DNA of 64,000 bases, from NCBI RefSeq assembly GCF_000006405.1, contig NW_003202674.1, forward strand, positions 27,755 through 91,754, read 5' to 3'. This DNA comes from Perkinsus marinus ATCC 50983. Its lineage: Eukaryota; Perkinsozoa; Perkinsida; Perkinsidae. The notes beneath the pieces are model-generated. The model ran no database searches. It worked only from the letters and a program-made list of their open reading frames with translations, and was not told the DNA's origin. The position numbers were made by a program, and so were the translations under genes. This document shows positions 10,358 to 19,762 of this stretch, piece by piece (the stretch's first letter is position 1; the number at the start of each line of letters is the position of its first letter).

Positions 10358-10378
10358 AAACCATTGGTTTGAAACCAA
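10358..10378. repeat. S-S'-S chain present only in the right arm
   Basis: Two overlapping odd palindromes: AAACCA-T-TGGTTT (10358-10370) and TTGGTTT-G-AAACCAA (10364-10378). The left arm at about 3428-3440 has the simple sequence TTTGGTTTGCAGG, 14 nt shorter. The hairpin was therefore gained on the right (or precisely lost on the left) after the arms separated. Confidence 0.9.
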
Positions 10379-10621
10379 ATGGGGGCTGTATGAACGTCAT
10401 ACTATGACGATGTTTGAGATCCTGCCTCAGACTCAAACACGCGGGAACCGTGATATACCGATCTGTTGATGGTTAATTGGCGTTGAGTGTTGGGCAACCA
10501 TAAGGTTGACCCATTTCACTGCATGGTGAGAGTAGCGGAGAGCACAAGACGAGCCACGATGATATTAACGCAAGCAGTGTCTTAGTCGCCGAGTCGGTCT
10601 GATTTGATTTGATCCACGCGT

Positions 10622-10933
10622 ATGTCTTCGGAAGCCAATCAAAGTGCTCACCTCTCCGAGTCCGAGAAGTCGGAAAAGCAGACTTCCCGAGCTCGAAAAA
10701 GTTTCGTGCATTCAAGTGCTCCTACTCTCCGAGTGCCGAGTCGGAGTACTCGGAGCGCCACTCGAACTTGTAACTTCCGTCTTGGGACATGCTCCGAGTC
10801 ACATGGCGTGATTTATAACACGAGTACCTTTGAGGTTCAGAAGTTAGCGCTCCCCATCGTCACTCCAACCTCACTACTTCATCTAACCACTTATACTAAG
10901 GCCACTCACCTGAGCGCTACGACCACCACTTAG
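10622..10933 (+). CDS. Conserved 103-aa ORF in the right arm (uncertain gene)
   Basis: Right-arm partner of 2875-3186, starting at ATG TCT TCG. Length is identical and differences are substitutions only. An antisense ORF (10473-10715) is likewise conserved, so lack of indels alone does not prove coding. No domain recognised. Confidence 0.25.
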   Translation: MSSEANQSAHLSESEKSEKQTSRARKSFVHSSAPTLRVPSRSTRSATRTCNFRLGTCSESHGVIYNTSTFEVQKLALPIVTPTSLLHLTTYTKATHLSATTTT

Positions 10934-11731
10934 TTCACGTCTGTCTCGAACCCTACAACGAGTCCACTAGAAAACAATCTGCCAGATACCAAAAGCTTTC
11001 TCTTACGATGCTTGGACTATTGAAGCACCTACGAGCTTAGATAATTTGTTGTTGAACATCACTCTCAAGAGATATTGTACACGTCAGCATCTTGAAAGCG
11101 TAGCGACGGGCCCCGCTCGTGTTTCCTCCGAGTTGACTCGTTAACGAAGGTAAAACCGATCATTGGCGACGTTTAACTTGACTTGCGAGTGCTGTTCACG
11201 AAGCGACTGTCTTCCTGAACTTCGTAGCGAACTCCCACCCAGACCGGTGAGAGATAAATATTGCGTTGCGACTCGCAACTTGCGATCTTGGCTAAAAGGT
11301 GCCTCAAGAAGGCTAGACCTAAGCAGGTGTTGTCGAAACAGCAACATATTGTTAAATTTTCTTTGCTCTTTCTCTCTTCATCATTTCGTTAGAGTGTGCC
11401 TGAAGACGCTAACTTAACACTGTCAACCAGTCAAAGTGGCTGTTGTGTAGCCCAGTGACTGTTGCACTTCGAAAGTGCACTGAAAGATCGGCCGCCGGTC
11501 TCACACTTATACTTACATTTCTTACATTGGATCTCACAGGCTTTTCAAGTCCTGCAAGTCAAGCAGACTGCCAGTCTGAGACTGGGATGAAAGCACTGTC
11601 TGTGAAGTTGCCCGCATGCCTTGTCTGAGGGGAAATTGATCTCGGGGTTGTAGAGAATTACAACGTGTAGATTATCTCAAATCTCTTATCAATGAAGACT
11701 GTTCCACCTCGACGTTGTTATTACGGATGGT

Positions 11732-11760
11732 ATTTGATAATCAAATTTTGATTATCAAAT
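11732..11760. repeat. 14-bp odd palindrome present only in the right arm
   Basis: Stems 11732-11745 and 11747-11760 are perfect around T11746. The matching left-arm site (about 558-578) contains a single ATTTGATAATCAAAT, so one arm has an extra inverted copy. Confidence 0.9.
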
Positions 11761-11999
11761 TTCGATAGTATCCATTTCTTCTACTATTCGTGTCCGTATT
11801 GCTCTCCGACTCACACAAACTCAAAATCAGATCAGTGTTGCCGGAAGTGGCGAATCAGAAACATTCGTGACATCACTCCGTGAACATGAATCGTGCCTTA
11901 GCCGCCGGAGACAAACGGCCCAGCGCGGCGGGGTTGGCCCGAACCCCAGCGCTTTCGAGAGAAGATCGCCCCTGAGGAATTATCTCCAAGTGGAGAGTG

Positions 12000-14156
12000 C
12001 TTACAGGCGATGTTACATACCACATCGAAAACCTCTTCCGCTCCGTCGTGTAACACGGTATCCAATACGCGAACAATCGCGTTGGCGAACATCACAGCTT
12101 GACGTGAATTGCACCTGAAGAACAACAACAGACATGTCCAAGGGCTAAGGTGCTTTGCTTTACTCATCCAATGAGCCTTTGAAGGTTGATGCCAATGCAA
12201 GCCACCAAGTTGCATCACCTACACGGAAATGTCCCGCGCCGAACCTGATGAAATCGAGCTGCAGAGCAGTTGTCGGGAAATCCATCATACGCCGCCAGGC
12301 TCGCTTCCTGCAATCCCAAAGTGGAGTTGGAGGCGGCCTTAGCGATAAGTTGAAGGACATGTTGGATCAGATCATCTGCATGAATGTGCGCCTTCGCCCA
12401 CGAGTAGCTGCAAACAAATAGTCGCACTTATACAACGACAATGGTCAGTTTCCTACAGTATCATAGAGGCTTCACGAGGCGTTAAAACCTCCCTGGCTTC
12501 CGTTTGACGCTCCGCGTGAATGAGCCGAATCAGTATCGCTTCGCCGAACGCTGCAAATATCTGAGTAACTTTCCTTGATGCTGTGTAGCTTCAAGTAGAC
12601 CAACCTCCGGTTCCCTGATGTTAAGGAGAGCCATCGCATGCGTGCATGTAACAATTGATTGCATTCCACGGTCAATCTCAGCTTGTCGCGGTCGCCGGGC
12701 TGCGGCCAGTGATAGTGCCTATGTCGAAGTCTGCTGTGAACTGAGATCAATAAGCACTCCCTACAATGCGATTGAGGCCTGGTAACAGCGTTCGATCAAT
12801 CAACTTCACTCGATTATGCGACATCAAATGATGAGGAATTCTGCTCACACTTGATAACAGCAGCGATACGATACGCAGCGGTGCCTGACAGTCCAAGATA
12901 GGCGGGGCGGGTGAAGGGACCTACGTGACTAACAATGTACGTGTGCAGCTGCTCGCCTTCTTCAGTGATACCAGCGATCGCTATCTCAAGCATATCTTCC
13001 AGGGAACTCAGAGCTCCGGAAGCTCCTTGATGAGAAACTAGTTCACTGTGAATGCGTGTCGCCCCGGAGAGCATCTGATCCGCACGTAACGAGACAGAGA
13101 GATGAACGACTTGTAGTAGTAGTACGAGAGCTATCCCTTGTGGAGTGAGTGTTTGGACTACATCCGAGTCTGACAAATGAAGTTGTTCGCCAATATAAAT
13201 ATAATATTTCCATTACCAGCCATTCTACTGCAAAGCTTCGTTACGGCCTCACACCCCTCCGGACCAGACAAGGATATATTCTTTGCTAAGCAGTTGAACA
13301 GTATCGATACTCCCTGGCTCGTTAACGTGTCCGCGATCTCGACCTGAGAGATTTCCCATGATTAACGGAGGGAAGCATGAGATTGGTGAACGAGTTGCGC
13401 ATAACGGTTCGGGTGTAAAATTGGCGATCAGATATAGCATTGTTTCAAGTGAAATTCTCTCCTATGCTGAGGCGCGTTGCAGACAATGTGAAAAGAACAT
13501 ATCCACATCTGTTCATGACAATGAGAAAACTCCTAGCAAATCTTGGGACCTTCACGAGGTTTATTTTCCAAACATTTATACCGCAAGTAGTATGTGCAAG
13601 TAGTGAGAATACTTCCGAGCTCAGCTGATCAAAACAAGTAACATTCCCACATCGACCGCAGCCTAATTGCCATTGTTTACACATCGCGCTAGAACAGCTC
13701 TTTGGGCTCCTTCAAGTTCCGGGCTTATCGATTCTGTTCCACACACAGCTGGTGCTACCATCACTAGTTGCTGAGCGTTCATCCCGGGCAGAAGGCGGGT
13801 AAGATGCGTGGTGATCACCTGGAAGAAAAGTGCAGAGGCCCCTCTGAGAAACGAAACCTCACAGGGCATTCAGCAAGGTCGACTCCGAACTTGTTGATGC
13901 CGTGTACCACTAGGGAGATATTCTGCGCATTGTAATCCTCACATTTCAGCGGCCCGCCTTCCAAGTGTCGGTTGAGTAATTTCCGTATCTGCTATCAACC
14001 CAACGTCGTTATCGACTTCTCAGGATTCCCACCAACTCACGAAAATATTGCAGTGACCCTCGCTGTCTCTGCCCTCACTCATACGCCTCTGCAAAGCGTT
14101 AACAACGAGAGCGACATCCCTCGGAACCATACGAGAACAGACTATTGCGCCTCGTC
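12000..14156 (-). CDS. Multi-exon gene, heptatricopeptide/RAP-like repeat protein
   Basis: Phase-consistent exons were traced: 14156-14041, 13988-13863, 13818-13681, 13624-13499 and 13461 to about 13262, separated by 37-56 nt GT-AG introns. Further probable exons are 13200-12814 and 12408-12260; joins there are unresolved. The protein shows repeated blocks of about 35-40 residues such as RDVALVVNALQRR, NAQNISLVVHGINKFGV and MNAQQLVMVAPAVCG. These resemble helical repeats of FASTK/RAP-type and heptatricopeptide organellar RNA-binding proteins of apicomplexans and dinoflagellates. The likely role is mitochondrial RNA metabolism, but no RAP domain was seen. The 5' end is not fixed; a mitochondrial-type leader might lie at 14745 (MRRSLIFHQSMRGMSR). 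The gene begins right next to the end of the inverted repeat. Confidence 0.55.
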
Positions 14157-14286
14157 CTGAGAGCCCAAGTTTCAGACGTGCTCGAAAACTGTTTTAAACT
14201 CGTCTACTTGTGTTTAAACAAAGACTATGAGATTCCAATCAGCGCTCCCACAAAGTTCTCAGGGAAAGTAGGGATACCCAGTGTTA

Positions 14287-14470
14287 GAATATATATTCAC
14301 TTGCCTCAGCTGAGCTCAGGACTTCCCTCGCAAATCATAGGAGTTTACATACGAATTCGGCTATATGAATCGTAGGAGTGTACAGAAACCAATTACAATT
14401 TGTTGAATTTTCCTCAGAATCTTCACAAATCTCACTTACACATGTAGTTGACCATGTGCATATTTTCCCA
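14287..14470 (+). repeat. Dispersed repeat family B, copy 1
   Basis: Starts with ATATATTCACTTGCCTCAGCTGAGCTCAGG and ends with CATGTAGTTGACCATGTGCATATTTTCCCA. Both ends recur in other copies (16825, 18730, 23861, 32443, 34495, with fragments at 17590 and 21805). Confidence 0.8.
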
Positions 14471-14540
14471 CCCCATTCCTGCCCTCTTACCCAGGAGCTT
14501 CCGCCAAGTCACATCATCATGGGGACCATTCCGACTGCAT

Positions 14541-14745
14541 CTATACATCATAAACGACAGTGTGGCTGAAGGAAGACGTAATAACACTTGTTTTCGTCGC
14601 CTCAAACCATAGGGGCTTTCTACTGTGTGATGCCACTGGAATTCCTGCCAAGGTTTCATTGCCAACAGGCATCCCACAATCCGATACCGCTCGGGACATT
14701 CCCCGCATGCTTTGGTGGAAAATTAGTGACCGACGCATAGAGGAA
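14541..14745 (-). CDS. Possible 5' exon or unknown ORF
   Basis: An ATG at 14745 opens a frame starting MRRSLIFHQSMRGMSRAV, arginine-rich and hydroxylated like a mitochondrial presequence. It may belong to the gene ending at 12000 or be unrelated; a dispersed repeat (14287-14470) lies between. No domain seen. Confidence 0.25.
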
Positions 14746-15177
14746 AAAGAGAAACTCAGAACGTGGCCACTCGCATTCGGCTCCAGCAGGAGCCTCCACC
14801 TAAGGTAAACGGATTTCAAAGGTAAATAATAACGAGCCCGGCTCGTCGAGCCGGAGTGCTCACGCATCAGAAATTGTAGGTTTTACTCGAACTCAAATCT
14901 GAACGGTTATTCACACAAGTCGTATTATTCTCCCCTCTAACACTTATCCTACTTTCTACCAAATGTGTTCATCGTAGTGTTGTCCTAGCTAATACCACAG
15001 AGATGTCAGTAGCTAAGTGAGGTCACATCGCGGACCATACATCAAATCTGACCACCCTTATCGGCAATTATACTTGACGTTGTACTACGACTCTCAAAAA
15101 CATACCACAACTATAACGGTGAGGTCCTCAACGTTGTGCCTAGAACACGAACAACTATCCCTTACAATAACGCCCAG

Positions 15178-15390
15178 TCAGGCGCTTGCCTCGGACACAG
15201 CCTCTACACTTGGTGGGGTCCACTTAATGTTGCCGAATGAAGCTGCTCCCGAGATCCCAAAGGCTCCCTTCCCTCCTCGGCCCTTATATCCACCATAGTA
15301 ATATCCAGAATAACTCGGCTTATGATATGCACTAGAGTAGCCTCCAGCCCACGACGGGGAAAACGATCCCGTATAGTATCTATGAAGATT
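15178..15390 (-). CDS. Gly/Tyr-rich C-terminal exon of an unknown gene
   Basis: An exon probably begins after a CTTCATAG acceptor (about 15381) and ends with TGA at 15178. It encodes a Gly/Tyr/Lys-rich segment (YSGYYYGGYKGRGGKG) followed by a short acidic tail. The upstream flank is a MITE-like element (15412-15520). A similar Gly/Tyr-rich ORF, also next to a MITE copy, occurs at 33259-33483, and a Gly-Lys stretch lies at about 15890-15960. Such low-complexity tails occur in RNA-binding and secreted structural proteins; no function is assigned. Confidence 0.35.
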   Translation of the reverse strand, partial: NLHRYYTGSFSPSWAGGYSSAYHKPSYSGYYYGGYKGRGGKGAFGISGAASFGNIKWTPPSVEAVSEASA

Positions 15391-15411
15391 AAATCTGATA
15401 TAAATAATAAA

Positions 15412-15520
15412 ATGGAGTTTCACGTATGATATGAAAAACACTAGTGAAAAACATACTCCACAAACCACTGCATAGCGCGAATATCGGCTTTTCGCAGAAA
15501 ATTACGCCACGTATCCTCAT
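15412..15520 (+). mobile_element. MITE-like element, copy 1
   Basis: Begins TGGAGTTTCACGTATGATATG and contains the family core (GAAAAACACTAGTGAAAA, ACTGCATAGCGCGAATATCG, TTACGCCAC). The right terminal repeat is lost. Confidence 0.75.
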
Positions 15521-15529
15521 GTTAGTTCG

Positions 15530-16100
15530 TCTCATAATATCATATAATTAACCAATAGCTAACGCCTATACCTAGTGATATATCAAACGAAGGAGAACTC
15601 ACAACCCTATGCATAGGTTAATGATAACGTCACAACAATATTGATAATAAATACGATAACATATATCCATAAATATATAATACAGTGGAGTTTCACCCGT
15701 TTAACGTGAAGTGTTGTAATACTCCATGTAACTTCTAAGGCGTGTAGGTCCTCGCAACCGACAACACAATATCTCCCTAGTAAATATGTTATTCACTAGT
15801 GTTTTTATATCACGGCTGAGTTAACTCCAGTGAGTTGAATCACAAGAAACCGTTGTCGCATAAGTGAGGACAACATGTAGTCCCGACTGCTACCCGGAAA
15901 CCATCGCGCCTTTTCCTTTGCCCTTCCCTTTCCCTTTACCTCCCTTACCACCATATATACCAGATGTTGGCGAGTCATTGTACCGTACCTGATATCAAGT
16001 TTGTCGCGCGCCACAAAATACAGATATTCGCCCCTACAATTGAACGGTAAATCGCAAGGCTACAGGGTTCGATCTAAGGACGAAATCTCGCTCGCCCTCG
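15530..16100. other. AT-rich interval with no certain gene
   Basis: It contains the MITE fragment (15683-15727) and, on the minus strand at about 15960-15890, a Gly-Lys-rich reading frame ending at a stop near 15891. No complete gene could be built. Confidence 0.4.
15683..15727 (-). mobile_element. MITE-like element, terminal fragment
   Basis: CAGTGGAGTTTCACCCGTTTAACGTGAAGTG is the reverse complement of the right end of the family (compare 24236-24262). Confidence 0.6.
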
Positions 16101-16105
16101 GACAC

Positions 16106-16268
16106 TTTCTAAGGAAGTTTATGCCATTTTCTAAGGAACTTCAGCCTTATTCTAAGGAACTTCAGCCTTATTCTAAGGAACTTCAGCCTTATTCTAAGGA
16201 ATTTCAGCCTTATTCTAAGGAACTTCTGCCTTTTTCTAAGGACCTTCTGCCTTTTTCTAAGGAAGCCA
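16106..16268 (+). repeat. 21-bp tandem repeat, about seven units
   Basis: The unit is close to TATTCTAAGGAACTTCAGCCT. On the plus strand it lies in an open frame (16001-16321) and would encode repeating heptads (YSKELQP, PFSKDLL). Whether it is translated is unknown. Confidence 0.85.
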
Positions 16269-16329
16269 CCTCTCCACTAATAGGTCCTTCCGGCTTTGTT
16301 TTGCAGCTTAGCCTTGGATAACAACAGCC

Positions 16330-17490
16330 TTGCCTTGGATAACAGTTCGGGTTTCGGGTTGACCTGTCCGGCTTCGGGTGGGGTTTCGGGTTTCCCTTTC
16401 TCCGCTTTCACCTACAGTCCTTTCTTTTCTTTTTGGTTTTGCGGACCCCCTTCTACTACGCAATGCTTCTTAACCTTTCTCTGAAGGCTTATCAGTTGGT
16501 AGTTAATAATTGATACCTTTGCCGACTTCTTCAAATCTCGAAATCTTAGCTTTGATCGAACTTTAATAACGATAACTCAGCACTTTACGACCTTATATTA
16601 TCGTTACCCTCCGCCTAGCTGAAGCTCGAGACTTCGGAATTCAGTTCCATACGCTACTATACAGACAAGTACACTGAAGGGTACCAAGAAAAGCCAATCG
16701 GCGGCTACCGTGCTGCTAATACGGTAAAGTGATAAAAATGGGCGAGCGAGATTGTTCCATTGGGAATGGAGATCTTCCTTAGATTTTACCTTTGAACCTT
16801 CGCCCTACTGTCTCAATGTGGAAGTTTATGTTTGATTTCCTCAGAACGGAACTCGTAAGTTACCTCACCATATTATGAAAATCCACACGATTTTGGGTAG
16901 GGGTGTACAAAAACCAACGATGATTTCTCATAATTTCCTCCGAATTTCCATATTTTTACCAACACATGTAGTTGACCATGTGCATATACTCAAATATAAC
17001 TACCTTCTCGGGGCCCTTCTCAAAGTACCGGACACCCCCGGCAGGCTCCGCAGTGAGAGTAACCCAACCGAGCGGAGCCGGAAAACTCGGATGAGAGGGA
17101 TGGCGGATTTGTATGCGAATGATACCACTTTGAAGCACCTGCGCGTGACATAATGAAGATTTGATAGCAATCACATAAACCATCTAATATTCTTCACTAA
17201 TATAGTTGACGATAAATTGCCTCCGAATCATAACTAGAGACCACCAGAATTCTTACTATCCGTTGACCGCACTGTTCCACGATCTCGCCGTTGGTGATGG
17301 AGGCAACAGGAGCTGAGTCCGGCTCGCAAGTTGCCCGAACTAGAGCATCTCCTCGGATGGACCGCCACTTGTATCCATCCTCATTCCCTAAACAACATTG
17401 TTGCCCTTTAACGAATTTCAGTGTGAAAGAATATTCACATGCTCACCGACATGCGTTGGAGCCAATACGAAAATTCTGTAGAAATTTTGG
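16330..17490. other. Interval with no recognised gene
   Basis: Apart from family B copy 2 (16825-16990) no structure or ORF with coding character was identified. Confidence 0.4.
16825..16990 (+). repeat. Dispersed repeat family B, copy 2
   Basis: Starts TTTATGTTTGATTTCCTCAG and ends ACATGTAGTTGACCATGTGCATAT. The central CAGCTGAGCTCAGG block is degraded. Confidence 0.7.
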
Positions 17491-17499
17491 GTAATCCTT

Positions 17500-17556
17500 C
17501 TTGTTAGTTTTTGAGTATTTGAAATACTCAAAAACTAACAAGAAATACTGTATTTC
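17500..17556. repeat. 21-bp odd palindrome followed by a 7-bp one
   Basis: Stems 17500-17520 and 17522-17542 are perfect around G17521. GAAATAC-T-GTATTTC (17542-17556) follows directly, re-using the GAAATAC word. Confidence 0.95.
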
Positions 17557-17565
17557 TACCCGAAG

Positions 17566-17802
17566 TCATGTGCAAACTCCTATAATATTGGAGAATCTAC
17601 TGAGCTCAGGTGAGGGAAGCGAAAATATATTACAACACTTCTCGTTATTACTTTGCGGTGTCGTGACCGGCGGTACGTTGAAAGAATTCCGACGAGACTG
17701 CGGTTGTGTCGGAGGGGGTAACGGCGGAGGAGGAGGCTGCCGATTAGCGACCATCGAACTCCCATTTCGAGCCTGGGCCACATACCTGCGAGACCATGCC
17801 AT
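17566..17802 (-). CDS. Proline-rich ORF (uncertain exon)
   Basis: An ATG-initiated 78-aa frame with a proline tract (PPPPPLPPP) and no recognised domain. Part of a family B repeat fragment (17590-17633) lies inside it, which argues against it being an ordinary coding exon. Confidence 0.2.
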   Translation of the reverse strand: MAWSRRYVAQARNGSSMVANRQPPPPPLPPPTQPQSRRNSFNVPPVTTPQSNNEKCCNIFSLPSPELSRFSNIIGVCT

Positions 17803-17880
17803 GCCCTCAACATCATACGAATATTATCGCAATATTAAGTTGTTGATATCTATCTGGTTATTCTCATTTGTTAGTATATA

Positions 17881-18012
17881 ATGGAATTTCACGACCGTGA
17901 TATGAAAAACACTAGTGAAAAGCATATTTCACGACTACTGCATATCACCGCGAATATCGGGGTTTTCGCAGAGCATTACGCCACTTCACGTAAAACCGGT
18001 GGTGAAACTCCA
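17881..18012 (+). mobile_element. MITE-like element, copy 2
   Basis: TGGAATTTCAC at the left and GTGAAACTCCA at the right form terminal inverted repeats. The core is shared with copies at 15412, 24154 and 33145. AT-rich flanks (TATATAA / ATATATC) could be target-site remnants. Confidence 0.8.
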
Positions 18013-18461
18013 ATATATCACTAGATAATATGATATAAATATAATAAAATTCCTATAATATTGATTCCTACCCCCCTCCCAACTGTTGCTCAACTGGTGG
18101 CAGACCCCCAGGCTGGGGGGCGCGTGAAAGAGGGGGCCGATAAAGGGCTGGCGTCGGGGACCGAATCAAAGGACCAAGAGTGCCCTCTGCAGCGCTCTGA
18201 CCAGGACAAGGACGTCTGAAACAATCAGCATATCAGAAGCAATAAAACAGAAAAAAAACCATCGTCAATTCCCCACCCATTCAGTGGGGCCTCGCCAAGT
18301 GACCTCTTCACAATTGCAACAGCCCTTTGGTTTAGCTCTTCCCGTCCGACAAGTCGAATGGGATTTCTATTCTCATCCTGGGTCCCTACAGGTGTGCATA
18401 CTCTCTTGGCATTAACCGCATCAGCCCGCTGAGCGATGCCTCGCATTTCCCGACGCCTAAA

Positions 18462-18530
18462 TGTTAGAAATGCCCTCACCGGGGATCGAACCCGCGTGTA
18501 ACGCTTACGCTATCTTGCTCGGTCCATCTG
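18462..18530 (-). other. tRNA-like sequence (3' half with B box)
   Basis: On the minus strand CGCGGGTTCGATCCCCGG gives a T-arm-like block with a perfect B box (GGTTCGATCCC) followed by TGAGGGCA. No matching acceptor strand was found upstream, so this is more likely a tRNA-derived relic or SINE head than a functional tRNA. Confidence 0.3.
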
Positions 18531-18729
18531 AACTGCACGCATGCTCATCCTCCTCCACCCCTCTTTTCGTCCCGTTGGTGGTGACCTCGGGACACGACGA
18601 GCTCGCAGGGGCCTGCCCAGTGGCCGCTCGCAGCGCCTTTGAAAAAAGCCCACCACCTGAGACCAGCGGGAATCGCCAACAAGTCGCATTCCAAAAAACG
18701 AAATTCCTCATATGCGCTCACAGTGTTGG

Positions 18730-18857
18730 AGGAATATATGTTTGCTTTCCTCAGCTGAGCTCAGGAGTTTCCTCACTTATGAATTCGCATAGACGAAATT
18801 CCCAAAATTTCAATATTGTCATCGAAACATGTAGTCGACCATGTTCATAATTTCCCA
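18730..18857 (+). repeat. Dispersed repeat family B, copy 3
   Basis: Contains TATATGTTTGCTTTCCTCAGCTGAGCTCAGG at the left and CATGTAGTCGACCATGTTCATAATTTCCCA at the right. It abuts the 3' end of the minus-strand gene ending at 18866. Confidence 0.8.
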
Positions 18858-18865
18858 CACCGCCA

Positions 18866-19733
18866 TCAACACATTTTTAGGTCTAATGTGATTTTCGGTA
18901 TCCCCTGGTTCACACCTCGGGGCGGGGCTGCCTTCTTGGACCTTTTCACAGGGTGGGCCACGCCATGCTCCTCACAGTACTCGATCAGCCACTCCACCTG
19001 AATATCAACTCCGCAGACGAAGATTAGAAACACTCACAAAGCTCTCCGCGTTCTCCTGCAAGAACTGCTCCATCTCAGCCACCATCTCGCTCACTGTAGC
19101 CTGTGTTTGCAACACGCACGCTGCGTACCTGCACTCAGAACTTCTCCATAGGTTCGGGTCGCTCTCGAGGAAGGGAGTACGGGTACCCTACGCAGTGTAC
19201 CGATACGAATATGTAAAACATTATCGACAACTTCAAGTGGTCCAGCGTGACAAGCAAAAGGGAGATAAGATGATGGCTGGAATAGCTGTAATACGGATCC
19301 TATACATATGGAGGATGAACAGTGGGTGACCTACTACTCCAATACGCCTGGCAGGACTTTCCTCGCCACATAGTACAAACTCATTAACGGTAGAATGAGT
19401 GTTCCCTATTCTCCCATATCGCATTTGAACAACAATCCATAAACACATTCTTCCTTACTCTGCCAGCGTCGCCCTATGCTCCTTAGAGGCCATCCCTTCT
19501 CCGTAGCTCATAAGCTGCTCCGTAACTGCTTCCTGAACCGCAGCCTCTTCTTCAGGGGTCAGGGCTGCTGATGACGACGACGAGGCCGACGCGGAGGTGG
19601 TGATGGCGTTAACGCGACGTGACGGTGCCGCCGATGCCCTAAGGCTTTCCTCAGCCGTCGGTCGCATCGTCATTAGCGTCGAAGCTGCAGCACCCCCCGA
19701 GTCACGTATCAAGTCACAACGCTGAAAACTCAT
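18866..19733 (-). CDS. Multi-exon gene, unknown small protein
   Basis: The first exon runs from ATG 19733 to about 19459 and is Ser/Ala-rich with an acidic helix (TPEEEAAVQEAVTEQL). An internal exon 19100-19038 (21 codons, SEMVAEMEQFLQ) joins in phase to the last exon 18997-18866 through a 40-nt intron. The last exon contains VEWLIEYCEEHGVAHPV and a basic tail (KRSKKAAPP). At least one exon between 19101 and 19458 is missing from this model because the phases do not match directly. No domain is recognised; the helical acidic segments suggest a coiled or adaptor protein. Confidence 0.5.
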
Positions 19734-19762
19734 GTAGTGGAATTGAAACCTTCCCTTTATGC

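Larger units (their letters stand above)
8485..11956 (-). repeat. Right arm of the large inverted repeat
   Basis: Reverse complement of the left arm (369-5315). Paired landmarks: the 22-nt spliced-leader-like sequence (9175-9196 versus 4613-4634), the cysteine-rich peptide ORF (9484-9666 versus 4146-4328), and a 103-codon ORF (10622-10933 versus 2875-3186). Its inner end also contains the start of the retroelement gag ORF, so the duplication unit included the 5' part of the LINE that forms the spacer. Confidence 0.9.

Noticed and set aside
18105-18119. CCCCCAG-G-CTGGGGG as evidence for the hairpin class
   Set aside because: The stem is low-complexity, so it is weak evidence by itself; counted only as compatible.
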